64,000 nt of DNA from Sutcliffiella rhizosphaerae (GCF_917563925.1 NZ_CAKJTJ010000008.1:1-64000), one strand, 5' to 3'. Counted from the first letter of the stretch, positions 16,901 to 24,740 are shown. Notes: a model not told the origin generated them from the sequence alone. A program made the numbers and translations.

Positions 16901-19752
16901 TTGTTTCTTTCATAATGAATACGGACCGTGTTTTCGGGCAGATTAACCGGCTCATATAAAAAGACTTCATCTGAGCCTTCTTTAATCCAAACTTCATTGA
17001 GCTCTGCAGTGAAAATTTCTAGAGTTTTATCACCAGCATCTTTATCACCATTTGTAGTATCGAGTACAAAGAATCCTACGTTATTTGCATTTTCTTTCAA
17101 TTCAATATCAACATAAGCTCCATAATTCGTTACTTGAGAGGCCTTAAATGATGTACCACCAGCTGGCCAATTTTCAGAAGGTGCAGCCACATCTCCCCAT
17201 AGCCATAAACCTAGATTTTCGTAGCTATTATCTGTTCGTTGGTAATGAATACGAAGTGTATTTTCCCCAATTTCACCTACTTCACCTGGTTCTTCTTCTA
17301 CTGGAACTCCACCATTTTCTACCTCCAACAGAATGGTTCCTCCATCTTCCATTGCTGGAATAGAGAGAGTAACTTTTCCTTCCTCTGTGGCATGGTACGT
17401 TTGATTGTTATAGCGATCTGTTACAACCGCCTCAGAAGAACCGAAGCTTAGAGTAACTTCTTTAGCAGTAGTGGCAGTATTTAAGCCAACATAGACTGTA
17501 TTTTCCCCGTATGTACGTGAGAAAATCAGATATTTGTCACTGTCTGATCCTGCAACTTTTTTGCGATCTCCTCTCGCAAACGTTTTTGGATTGTCTTGTC
17601 TAAACGCTAGTACTTTTTGATAGTGTTCAAGAATTTTATTTCCCTCTGCCTCATTCCAAGGGAAATTTTGACGGTTATCATAAAGAGGGTAGTTGTTTTT
17701 ACCAGGCAAGCCAAGCTCTTCCCCGTAATAAATGACAGGTTGACCTTTTGCTGTCAACTGCAAGGACGCAGCTACTTGATATTTCCCTAGATCACCATTT
17801 ACCACTTCATAAAAACGGTCTTCATCATGGCTGCCTAAAAATTGGCCAAAAGTAGCAGAGTTAGTTAATTGATTGTTTCGATACTCCAATCTTGATTGCA
17901 CCGCTTCTAGCTGACCATTCGCCAAATCTCTTGCATCATATTTGAACGAAAAATCTAGTAACGAGTCCATCATACCGCTATTTAAATAGCCTTGGTCGTT
18001 GTTTACTCCTGCTCCCCACGCTTCTCCTATCAGTTTGTGTTCAGGCATCTCTTTCGTTAGCGCGTTTTTGAACGCCATCCATGTTGTATCTTCCACATGC
18101 TTTACTGTATCAACTCTAAAGTAATCAATTGTATTCCCTTGAGGTGTGCGAGACTTTTCAATCCAATCTGTCTGCCATTTTATTACTTGTTCTCGAACTT
18201 CTGGATTTTCCGTAAGGAAGTCAGGCAACCCAGCAAGTTCTCCACGAATCTCGTCACTTCCCCCATCTCGTAACATCCCAGCGAAACGAGCTCGATCTTC
18301 GTCTGTTGGGAAGTTTGATACACTTGAACTGTCCGTTGGTTTTAATCCATATCCTGTATGATTTAAGACCACATCCACCATGATTTTAATACCACGATTA
18401 TGTGCCTCATCAATTAATGTATGGAAATCTCGCATAGATCCGAAATGTGGATTTATTTCGCCAAAATTATCCGCCCAATATCCATGGTAGCCATAATAAG
18501 GAGTCCCAGGATTCGAATGCCGAACGTCATATTTGATATTGTCTACAATTGGACTTATCCAAATTGTATTAATACCTAATTCATCCAAGTAATCTAGCTT
18601 TTCGGTAATCCCTTTGAAATCTCCACCTTGATACGTACCAGGAAATGTCGTATCATAACCAATCCTATGTGGGTCATTATTGGACGCATCTCCATCAAAG
18701 AAACGGTCTGTCAGCATAAAATATATAACTGCTTCGTCCCAATCGAAATCAGCACTTTCACCAGTATAAGTACGGGCTTTGACTTCTAGCTCTGCTTCCG
18801 TTACATGACGATTACCGAACTCATCAATGATAGTAATCGGTAATTTTTTTATCCCTGCTGTTACATTGTGCTTTACAGAAATGGTAAGCTCATTTAATTC
18901 TGGATCTATCTGAACTTTCTCCTTACCACCAATCGCAGATAGATTAATAGAAATCTCGCGCGCTTTCACATCTGTCTCCGTTTGAAGCTCCACTGTCACT
19001 ACAGCATTTTGATTAAAATGAATGGTGCCTGGGCTTACATCAGCTGAAACTCCCCATTCAGATACGTTATATTCAATATGTGACTTTCCATCAACTGTAT
19101 TATAAGGATCTGTTACTTCTGTCGTTATTCCATCTATAGTTACAAAATAAGTATAGTCATGTTTACCTGGTGGAAGTTGCTCATACTTATATGTATACCT
19201 CTCCAACTCTTCTTCCAATTGCATTTCATACTTTTTGCCTAGAATAGACAGCTCTACTTTATCAACTTTGTCCATTTCGTTATTTTCATAAAGCTCTTTA
19301 TCGCGGAAAAAGAACTGTGCACTTCCCTCCTCCACAATAGGCGCCTTGCCATCTGGAATTTGGTGAACATTGACTTCCCCACTCTTTACATGTACTTTTG
19401 TCGTATTGTCTTGTTTGTTCACCAAAATGTGTCTGTCTGAATCAATGTCCTTTTCTTCCCAATCTCCCTTGCGAATGATATAACCTACCCGGTCTATACC
19501 CTTAGCAACTTCAATGGTTGCAAACGCTCTGCCTTCCTGGAATTCTGTAAAATCTACTTGATCATCCTTTATACCAGTTCCCCAAACCCACAAATTCCAG
19601 CCATCATAATTCTCATCTGATCGTTCATAACTGAGGACGATTTTTTTGTTTCCGCTGTCTGCAAAAGCTGATGGTGAAATACCAGCGAATGATGAAATAA
19701 TTAATAGCACAGAAAGAACAACAGCCATACACCTATGAAATTTTCTTTTCAT
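13972..19752 (-). CDS. Cell-wall-anchored bifunctional amylopullulanase
   Basis: This 1926-aa secreted starch enzyme has two GH13 catalytic domains. A signal peptide ends near residue 31 (AFA). A CBM41-like module follows (LWVWGTG). The first, alpha-amylase-like GH13 has VDVVLNHTG, the nucleophile Asp in DYFRVDTV (about 547), the acid Glu in LIGEAWGA (about 573) and the third Asp in GSHDEDRF. Two more CBM41-like modules lie around 855-1060 (LWLWGDV, LWNWEDV). A CBM48-like domain and a type I pullulanase GH13 follow, with the diagnostic YNWGYDP near 1346, FRFDMMGDHD near 1460 and MIGEGW near 1488. The tail has 17-aa Pro/Gly/Asn repeats, the sorting motif LPVTA, a membrane helix and a basic end. 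The plan resembles the amylopullulanase of alkaliphilic Bacillus sp. KSM-1378. It is monocistronic with its own promoter. Confidence 0.95.
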   Translation of the reverse strand: MKRKFHRCMAVVLSVLLIISSFAGISPSAFADSGNKKIVLSYERSDENYDGWNLWVWGTGIKDDQVDFTEFQEGRAFATIEVAKGIDRVGYIIRKGDWEEKDIDSDRHILVNKQDNTTKVHVKSGEVNVHQIPDGKAPIVEEGSAQFFFRDKELYENNEMDKVDKVELSILGKKYEMQLEEELERYTYKYEQLPPGKHDYTYFVTIDGITTEVTDPYNTVDGKSHIEYNVSEWGVSADVSPGTIHFNQNAVVTVELQTETDVKAREISINLSAIGGKEKVQIDPELNELTISVKHNVTAGIKKLPITIIDEFGNRHVTEAELEVKARTYTGESADFDWDEAVIYFMLTDRFFDGDASNNDPHRIGYDTTFPGTYQGGDFKGITEKLDYLDELGINTIWISPIVDNIKYDVRHSNPGTPYYGYHGYWADNFGEINPHFGSMRDFHTLIDEAHNRGIKIMVDVVLNHTGYGLKPTDSSSVSNFPTDEDRARFAGMLRDGGSDEIRGELAGLPDFLTENPEVREQVIKWQTDWIEKSRTPQGNTIDYFRVDTVKHVEDTTWMAFKNALTKEMPEHKLIGEAWGAGVNNDQGYLNSGMMDSLLDFSFKYDARDLANGQLEAVQSRLEYRNNQLTNSATFGQFLGSHDEDRFYEVVNGDLGKYQVAASLQLTAKGQPVIYYGEELGLPGKNNYPLYDNRQNFPWNEAEGNKILEHYQKVLAFRQDNPKTFARGDRKKVAGSDSDKYLIFSRTYGENTVYVGLNTATTAKEVTLSFGSSEAVVTDRYNNQTYHATEEGKVTLSIPAMEDGGTILLEVENGGVPVEEEPGEVGEIGENTLRIHYQRTDNSYENLGLWLWGDVAAPSENWPAGGTSFKASQVTNYGAYVDIELKENANNVGFFVLDTTNGDKDAGDKTLEIFTAELNEVWIKEGSDEVFLYEPVNLPENTVRIHYERNNADYDNWCLWNWEDVESPSDGWPNGAADFKGIGKYGAYYDIKLKENANKIGFLFVNKQSGAQTGDMTFEMLNQYKQLFVKEGENQVYTNPYGTVPIALISGEVLSDKLITLHFTTTVGITEDELKEQLNIKDVDGNEVTFTSVNIEGPQTVNVHGDFNLEKIPFEVTYGERTISVKSGWKLIDEMYGYDGKLGADLHRDGSATLKVWSPKADSISVVLYDKNDQNIVVETVPMTKGDRGVWSVKLAETNTGLANLKGYYYHYEITHGNDTKLALDPYAQSMAAWNNDAGYPIGKAAIVDVSSIGPELEYATIPGFKKREDTIIYEVHVRDFTSDPNIADDLQARFGTFASFVEKLDYIQELGVTHIQLLPVMSYYFANEFEADERMLEYASTGTNYNWGYDPQSYFSLTGMYSENPEDPELRIKEFKNLINEIHKRDMGVVLDVVYNHTARVSIFEDLVPNYYHFMDADGTPRTSFGGGRLGTTHEMARRILVDSIKYWVEEYKVDGFRFDMMGDHDAESIQIAYDEAKKLNPNIVMIGEGWVTFVGDEGEPVQAADQQWMQHTDSVGSFSDEFRNELKSGFGSEGQPRFITGGARNVQQIFDNIKAQPHNFYTDDPGDVVQYIEAHDNLTLYDVIAQSIKKDPEIPENDLEIHQRIRIGNAMVLTSQGKAFLHAGQEYGRTKQWRADASSAPYKSTFMTDENNNPFVYPYFIHDSYDSSDIINRVDWEKATDKEKYPVNHVTSEYTKGLIKLRRSTDAFRLGTRELIDENVTMIESPEIKEQDLVVAFRSVSTNGVEYYTFVNADTASRTLTLEEDISKGIVVVDQKKAGVDAVSDPTGFELNATSITLEPLTTVVVRVGEEPVDGEDPDDGGGDGNNPPGNGNNPGTPPGKGGENPGNGNKPGTPPGKGGENPGNGNKPGTPPGKGGENPGKGNKPGNKLPVTATSTYNYLMLGAILILLGASILIGRKKEQLG
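14090..14262 (-). repeat. 51-bp tandem repeats encoding the wall-spanning linker
   Basis: About three and a half direct copies of a 51-bp unit encode the 17-aa period NPGNGNKPGTPPGKGGE just before the LPVTA sorting motif. Copies differ mainly at third codon positions, so the repeat is kept at protein level. Such tracts can change copy number by slippage. Confidence 0.9.
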
Positions 19753-19956
19753 TAATGTGCCCCTTTCGTTTGTTTAGATAGCGTTTATGAAATAATACAC
19801 CCTTGTGAAAACGTTTGCGCAAAGTAGCATAAAAATACGAGTCAGATATCCAACCCATAATAATGCAAACGCTACCATTTTGTCCTTTAAATTTAAGATA
19901 CTATTATTAATCTAAATAATCAATATATTTTCAATTGGATGTTATTTTAAAAGAAA
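19753..19956 (-). promoter_or_regulatory. Promoter and operators of the amylopullulanase gene
   Basis: On the minus strand TTGGAT (plus 19848-19853) and TATGCT (plus 19826-19831) are spaced by 16 bp. Two AAACG operators flank this promoter. The upstream one, ATGCAAACGCTACCA (19863-19877), is a full cre match. The downstream one, TGAAAACGTTTGCG (19806-19819), differs at one position and is also a good palindrome for a LacI-type regulator such as MalR. A third, weaker CGTTT site is near 19788. CcpA and possibly a maltose regulator are the inferred controls. The SD AAAGGGG precedes the ATG. Confidence 0.55.
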
Positions 19957-19984
19957 AGAAAAAAAACGTTGCTATGCAACGTTA
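19957..19984 (-). terminator. Terminator of the DUF4064 gene
   Basis: The arms AACGTTGC and GCAACGTT are separated by three bases and followed by eight T on the minus strand. The hairpin lies about 70 bp after the stop codon of the DUF4064 gene. Confidence 0.85.
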
Positions 19985-20054
19985 AAGAGAGAAAAAACAA
20001 TGCCAAAGGCTACTTTGTTAGCGACCTTGGGTATTTACACCGTTTTCTGGCTAT

Positions 20055-20498
20055 TTACAATCCTACTTGGGGCTTACGTACCAAACTCATAATTCCTGCA
20101 ATCAAATACAGGATGGCCGGGATTAATCCAAATCCAATAGTTCCGATTCCGATAACTAGCGCTGCTAGTATGAGCATAACACCTGCTAGGATAGGCTTTT
20201 TGTTTCCTTTTATAGCAATAATACCGATGATTCCAAGAACTAAGGAAAGAATTCCTACAATCAGTAACGATGGACCAACTAACGCAAAAATAGAATTAAT
20301 CGTATCCAAATCTGCAGCCTCTAAGTTAGGGTTTGAACCCAATTCCTGTTCCATTGATTGCCTAAATTCATCACTTTCCATCATTTGTCTAAATTCATCA
20401 TCAGCCATCATGCTGTTGAACATAAGACCTATTATAGCTGTTAAACCACTTAGTACTACAGCAATTACTGATAATACAATCTCTGTTGTCCGTTTCAT
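20055..20498 (-). CDS. DUF4064 family membrane protein
   Basis: This is a 147-aa protein with four hydrophobic segments. The first helix (VLSVIAVVLSGLTAIIGLMF) is followed by an acidic loop rich in Asp, Glu and Met (DDEFRQMMESDEFRQ), then a Gly/Ile-rich three-helix block. This is the DUF4064 pattern, widespread in Bacilli with unknown role. The start is ATG 20498, nine bases after the perfect SD AGGAGG; an in-frame start 27 bases earlier has no SD. The gene stands alone. Confidence 0.85.
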   Translation of the reverse strand: MKRTTEIVLSVIAVVLSGLTAIIGLMFNSMMADDEFRQMMESDEFRQSMEQELGSNPNLEAADLDTINSIFALVGPSLLIVGILSLVLGIIGIIAIKGNKKPILAGVMLILAALVIGIGTIGFGLIPAILYLIAGIMSLVRKPQVGL

Positions 20499-20639
20499 AT
20501 GTATACCTCCTTCAATATGTAACAACTAATTATTTATTTTACCATGATTTTTTGGGATAAAATAGAAATATCTTTTCCTATTATGCAATTTTTCAAGTAA
20601 ACTCACATTCAATTACACAATAAACACATCAAAAGTCCC

Positions 20640-20668
20640 GTGCTAATTTTCCTTGTAGTACTTATAAT
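20640..20668 (+). promoter_or_regulatory. Candidate promoter of the riboswitch transcript
   Basis: A perfect -10 box TATAAT lies at 20663-20668, 12 bp before the riboswitch P1 stem. The matching -35 region (GTGCTA at 17 bp spacing) is weak. Confidence 0.4.
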
Positions 20669-20680
20669 AAGAATGTATTT

Positions 20681-20805
20681 TTTCATAAATCATGGAAAAA
20701 GGCAAAACTAGTGAAAGCTAGTGACGCAAAACTACAGGGACTTCCGTATGGTTTTTTCTATACCAGTCAGCCAGTTACCCCACCAACCTCCGTTGATTTA
20801 TGAAA
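20681..20805 (+). ncRNA. Cyclic di-GMP-I (GEMM-I) riboswitch
   Basis: The P1 stem is a perfect 12-bp pairing of 20681-20692 with 20794-20805. Inside it are the conserved GGCAAA, a P2 hairpin with a GAAA tetraloop (CTAGT-GAAA-GCTAG), the hallmark GACGCAAA, the ACAGGG receptor strand and the 3' conserved CAGCCAGTTACC. These match the GEMM-I class, especially clostridial and Bacillus members. The SD AAGGAGG of the next ORF starts three bases after P1. ACCTCC (20786-20791) can pair with GGAGGT (20810-20815), enclosing the 3' strand of P1. This suggests control of translation in which ligand binding frees the ribosome site. Confidence 0.93.
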
Positions 20806-20821
20806 GTAAGGAGGTCCTGCT

Positions 20822-21010
20822 ATGAAAATAGTTAAGAGCACACTCTTTTTCTGGCACACAATAAGAGCCAATTACTTCGCTATTATTTCTGATAGTTGCT
20901 TAGATAAAAAGCTCAAATTAAAGCTTGAAAAAAAATCGAGTCATCACAGACTTGAGGCCATTCAGTACAGAGCGAAAAACCAAAACATAAATGTTTATAC
21001 ATCAAGATGA
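20822..21010 (+). CDS. 62-aa ORF controlled by the c-di-GMP riboswitch, unknown function
   Basis: A small basic protein starts at ATG 20822, seven bases after the strong SD AAGGAGG, and ends just before a terminator. The N-terminal part is hydrophobic (TLFFWHTIRANYFAIISDSC) and the rest is rich in Lys and hydrophilic, with one Cys. The hydrophobic part is too short and polar for a confident membrane helix. I recognise no family. Its only strong clue is position: it is the sole gene between the riboswitch and the terminator, so its synthesis should follow cellular c-di-GMP. Confidence 0.75.
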   Translation: MKIVKSTLFFWHTIRANYFAIISDSCLDKKLKLKLEKKSSHHRLEAIQYRAKNQNINVYTSR

Positions 21011-21038
21011 AGAAGTCCATTTATTGGGCTTCTTTTTG
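21011..21038 (+). terminator. Terminator after the 62-aa ORF
   Basis: GAAGTCC and GGGCTTC pair around a short AT loop and are followed by TTTTTG. The hairpin starts directly after the stop codon. Confidence 0.85.
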
Positions 21039-21208
21039 TTATATCGTCAATATTCTCCAATATCCATCTCTATCAATGCGGAATATGTTGGATTTTTTGT
21101 TGTTTATCTTTATAGAAAAGGAGGTATTTTTTTAGTAAGAAATATTGCTGGATAACCATAGCAACAACGTGTTTATATAACAGCATTCAATAAAAGGAGA
21201 GATGGACG

Positions 21209-21310
21209 ATGAAAATCAAAGTTAGAAGCTGGAGATTACTCACTGCCCAAGATAAAATGTTTATCTTAAAAGCACTTAGCCGCCATTCTCAAATGAAAGT
21301 TGGAGCTTAA
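21209..21310 (+). CDS. Possible 33-aa small protein
   Basis: A short frame from ATG 21209 to TAA 21310 is preceded by the good SD AAAAGGAGAG and encodes a basic peptide starting MKIKVRSWRLLTAQDK. A weak hairpin (CGGAG/CTCCG near 21377-21396) and a T-rich tract follow. The ribosome site and the compact layout argue for translation. I recognise no family, and chance cannot be excluded at this length. Confidence 0.4.
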   Translation: MKIKVRSWRLLTAQDKMFILKALSRHSQMKVGA

Positions 21311-21550
21311 CCTGTAGTTAGCAATGCGCATTTCTCTTCCTATTGCCTCAATTATTTTCTTCCACATAAATCTAATCGGAGGTACTGATATCTCCGTTTA
21401 TTCTTTTTGTTCATAAAATTTTATTGGAATACCATTTGGATTATTCATTAGTACACTCCCCTTTCTTTGGTTTCAGTATTACATGTTGTATTCATATTTT
21501 CCATCAACTCACATAGAAGTAATTTATATGATTACAATGGAGGGATGGGT

Positions 21551-21817
21551 ATGTGGTGGATCATATATTTAAGTATCTTAATTTATTTCCTAATTAAAGG
21601 AAACATACTAGGAATATTAATTGCAATCATAGTTGGAGCATGCTTACTTCCAGGAATAGGAACTTCAAAATCCAATCCTTCCGTAAACAAAGAACAATCA
21701 AAAGAAATCTATAAGCAAGGTGATATTTTGGGGCAGTATTCAGATCTTGAAGCCCGGACACTCCAAGAGAAAGAAAGGCAACAATTAGAAATGACCGGAC
21801 GGACAAAGATTGAATAG
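21551..21817 (+). CDS. Small membrane protein, unknown function
   Basis: An 88-aa protein begins with a hydrophobic stretch, MWWIIYLSILIYFLIKGN, and a second one, ILGILIAIIVGACLLPGIG. A charged tail rich in Glu, Gln and Lys follows, probably cytoplasmic. Start ATG 21551 lies seven bases after the SD GGAGG; the frame is open further upstream but has no ribosome site there. I recognise no named family. It is followed by a long gene-free stretch. Confidence 0.6.
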   Translation: MWWIIYLSILIYFLIKGNILGILIAIIVGACLLPGIGTSKSNPSVNKEQSKEIYKQGDILGQYSDLEARTLQEKERQQLEMTGRTKIE

Positions 21818-22200
21818 TAAGAAGGTGAGGATAATTATGTGTTAAATTATTATTCTTATAAAACTTTCGAAAATAGTCGTTTTATGGGGGATACACTTTG
21901 TTCCTTAATTGATAACATTATTTTTTTTATTGATCAAACGTTTGTTTTAAAAATGATATACCACTAGCTAAAAAAACGGTAAATCCTGTTCTATTCTAAT
22001 GTTATATTAGAATACTATAAGAAAAAAGTCGATTTTTTTCGAATTAGTTTGAAGCTATATATAACAATAGAAAAAATAATCATTGATCAAACGTTTGTTT
22101 GGAAATATATATATCAATATAACTTAAGACAATAACTTTTTTCTGCCTTTGAAAAAAGGCTTGCACACGATAGTAATATATTGTAATATCAAAAATAACA
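21818..22200. other. Gene-free AT-rich stretch with repeated operator-like palindromes
   Basis: No coding frame with a ribosome site is visible. Two identical 19-bp copies (21929-21947 and 22082-22100) contain the palindrome CAAACGTTTG. A separate inverted repeat, TATTCTAAT/ATTAGAATA, lies between them at 21992-22014. The sites look like regulator-binding sites of the TetR kind, but no such regulator or target gene is present nearby. Confidence 0.5.
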
Positions 22201-22204
22201 ATTT

Positions 22205-22457
22205 TTTGAAGCTAAGAAAAGGACATGAGAGTCTTTATTCAAGTTCACAGAGAGGCAAGTATTTGCTGAAATCTTGCTAACACTGAAAAATTCTCTTACC
22301 ACCTTTGAGCTGTGTTGGGGAAACTAAGTATCCAATGCCGAAAACGCTACGTTACAGCGCCAAAGCCATGAGCATTGTTTTGCTTATGGGAATTTGGGTG
22401 GAACCACGGGTTATTTCAACACACTCGTCCCTTCATTGGGATGAGTGTGTTTTTTAT
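22205..22457 (+). ncRNA. Threonine T-box leader 1
   Basis: This is a tRNA-sensing leader. It has the Stem I AGAGAGG element, the specifier ACC followed by ACCTTTGAG (22298-22309), the long middle arm and the T-box GGGTGGAACCACGGG at 22396-22410. It ends in a strong terminator whose arms are CACACTCGTCCC and GGGATGAGTGTG (22419-22450), plus a T run. The UGGAACC variable base A suits the U discriminator of tRNA-Thr. Uncharged tRNA-Thr should stabilise the antiterminator. No gene follows directly; a second leader comes next. Confidence 0.9.
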
Positions 22458-22574
22458 TTTTTTTATGCCTCTTTAAAGAGGTTGTTGCTAGTAAACCAGT
22501 AAAAATAGCACAAAAGTAAAATTTCCAGTATCGAAAAGTTCGTTCACGAAAACAGCCTTATTCATTTAAAAGCA

Positions 22575-22813
22575 ATGACAAGGACAAGAGAGATTTTTTA
22601 CGGTTATTAGAGAGGGAGGAAATTGCTGAAATCTTCCTAACGCAGGGAAAATCTTTTACCACCTTTAGAGCTGTATTGAGGAAATTAAGTATCCAATGCC
22701 GGTCACGCTCCGTTACAAGCGCCAGAGCCGTGAGCATTTTGCTTATGGGAACTTGGGTGGAACCACGGGTTATTTTATTGCACTCGTCCCTTCATAGGGA
22801 CGAGTGTTTTTTT
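22575..22813 (+). ncRNA. Threonine T-box leader 2
   Basis: This second T-box is very similar to the first: AGAGAGGG in Stem I, ACCACCTTTAGAG with specifier ACC (22658-22660), and the T-box GGGTGGAACCACGGG at 22755-22769. The terminator arms are CACTCGTCCC and GGGACGAGTG (22781-22806), followed by a T run. It sits 26 bp before the thrZ start codon. Two leaders in series require two antitermination events and sharpen the response to threonine starvation, as known for B. subtilis thrZ. Confidence 0.92.
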
Positions 22814-22838
22814 ATTTTATTTAAGGAGTGATTCAATC

Positions 22839-24740
22839 ATGGTAAAAATTCAATTTCCAGATGGACAGTGCAAAGAGTTTGTGAGAGGAACAACAGTTGC
22901 CGAAGTAGCCCAATCTATTAGCGCAAGTTTGGGTAAGCTAGCCGTGGCAGGTAAACTGAATGGTGGGTTAGTTGATCTAGATTTCAAATTGTCTGATGAT
23001 GCTCAACTCGTTGTCATATCAATCGATTCACAGGAAGGGCTAGAAATAATGAGACACACTACTGCACATGTATTGGCACAGGCAGTAAAAAGATTGTTTG
23101 CAGATGTGAAGCTTGGAATTGGCCCAGTTATAGAGGATGGATTTTACTACGATCTGAATTTAGAACGTAGTTTGACTCCTGAGGATCTTTTGACTATTGA
23201 AAAAGAGATGTTAAAAATCGTAAAAGAAGATATGGAGATAAAGAGATTGGGGGTTACATTGGAAGAAGCGAGGAGACTTTTTAAAAATCAGCCTTACAAA
23301 CTGGAGATTTTAGATGATTTGACATCTGATCAGAATATATCCGTCTACCAACAAGGCGAGTTTATGGATCTTTGTCGTGGACCACATCTCCGATCAACAG
23401 GTAAAATCAAAGCCTTTAAGCTCGCTAAAGTTTCAGGTGCATACTGGCGCGGAGATAAAGAAAATGATGTATTACAACGTGTTTATGGAGTGGCATTTCA
23501 TAAAGATACTGATTTAAAGAATCATTTTCACATCTTAGTAGAAGCCGCAAAGCGTGACCATCGTAAGTTAGGAAAACAGTTAGAGTTATTCATGTTTTCA
23601 GAGGAAGCTCCAGGAATGCCTTTTTATTTACCTAAAGGACAGATTATCCGAAACGAATTGGAGCGCTTTGCCCGCGAGTTACAAGAAAGCGCTTCTTATG
23701 AAGAGGTACGCACTCCTTTTATGCTGAATCAGAAACTTTGGGAAAAATCAGGGCATTGGGATCATTACAAGGAAAATATGTACTTTACAGAAGTTGATGA
23801 GAAAAGCTATGCGTTAAAACCGATGAATTGCCCTGGTCATATGCTTATCTTTAAAAACAAGCTTCATTCTTATAGGGATTTGCCTGTACGAATGGCTGAG
23901 TTTGGTCAGGTTCATCGTCATGAATATAGCGGTGCTTTGAATGGTATGCTGCGTGTTCGTACATTTTGCCAAGATGATGCTCATATATTTGTACGTGAGG
24001 ATCAGATTGAAAGTGAGATAAAGCAAATTTTTCAACTTGTAGATAAAGTCTATCAAACATTTGGCTTTGACTATTCCGTAGAACTCTCCACTCGCCCAGA
24101 GGATTCACTGGGAGATGATATGCTATGGGAGCATGCAGAGTCTGCACTTACAAATGTGTTAAACGACCTCGGAATGGCGTATCACTTGAATATTGGAGAT
24201 GGTGCCTTTTATGGACCCAAAATAGACTTCCATATTAAAGATGCTTTAAAACGTAGTCATCAGTGCGCAACAATTCAGCTTGATTTTCAAATGCCAGAGA
24301 AGTTTGATCTTCATTATGTAAATGAACAAGGTGAAAAACAGCGTCCCGTAGTCATTCATCGAGCTGTATTTGGTTCTATTGACCGTTTCTTCGGAATATT
24401 AGTGGAACACTTTGGTGGTGCATTTCCAGTATGGTTAGCACCAGTGCAGGTCGAAATTATTCCGGTCTCGGATGTGCATATAGATTACTGCAAGATGGTA
24501 AAGTCTCTGTTATCTAAAGACGGGGTTAGGGTAGAAATTAACAGAAGCAGCGAAAAAATAGGCTATAAAATCAGGGCTGCCCAGTTGCAGAAGGTTCCTT
24601 GTGTATTAGTAGTGGGAGATAGGGAGGTTGCCAATCGTTGCGTTAATCTAAGAAGATACGGACAGAAGGACTCTGAGTTGGTTGCGGTTGATTCGTTTAA
24701 GGAACAAATAGTAAATGAAATTATCCAGAAACTCATTTAG
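22839..24740 (+). CDS. thrZ: Threonyl-tRNA synthetase, ThrZ type
   Basis: This cytoplasmic class II synthetase (633 aa) charges tRNA-Thr. It has the N-terminal TGS domain (1-60) and the editing domain with RHTTAHVLAQAVKR. Its catalytic core contains the motif 2 region MAEFGQVHRHEYSGALNGMLRVR and the motif 3 Arg in VIHRAVFGSIDRF. A C-terminal anticodon-binding domain follows. The early segment DSQEGLEIMRHTTAHVLAQ is closer to my memory of B. subtilis ThrZ than ThrS, and the tandem T-boxes agree. ThrZ is the starvation-induced second enzyme, so a ThrS gene is expected elsewhere. SD AAGGAG precedes ATG 22839. Confidence 0.93.
   Translation: MVKIQFPDGQCKEFVRGTTVAEVAQSISASLGKLAVAGKLNGGLVDLDFKLSDDAQLVVISIDSQEGLEIMRHTTAHVLAQAVKRLFADVKLGIGPVIEDGFYYDLNLERSLTPEDLLTIEKEMLKIVKEDMEIKRLGVTLEEARRLFKNQPYKLEILDDLTSDQNISVYQQGEFMDLCRGPHLRSTGKIKAFKLAKVSGAYWRGDKENDVLQRVYGVAFHKDTDLKNHFHILVEAAKRDHRKLGKQLELFMFSEEAPGMPFYLPKGQIIRNELERFARELQESASYEEVRTPFMLNQKLWEKSGHWDHYKENMYFTEVDEKSYALKPMNCPGHMLIFKNKLHSYRDLPVRMAEFGQVHRHEYSGALNGMLRVRTFCQDDAHIFVREDQIESEIKQIFQLVDKVYQTFGFDYSVELSTRPEDSLGDDMLWEHAESALTNVLNDLGMAYHLNIGDGAFYGPKIDFHIKDALKRSHQCATIQLDFQMPEKFDLHYVNEQGEKQRPVVIHRAVFGSIDRFFGILVEHFGGAFPVWLAPVQVEIIPVSDVHIDYCKMVKSLLSKDGVRVEINRSSEKIGYKIRAAQLQKVPCVLVVGDREVANRCVNLRRYGQKDSELVAVDSFKEQIVNEIIQKLI

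Noticed and set aside
22305-22502. 65-codon plus-strand frame
   Set aside because: It lies inside the first T-box leader, covering the T-box and terminator, and has no ribosome site.
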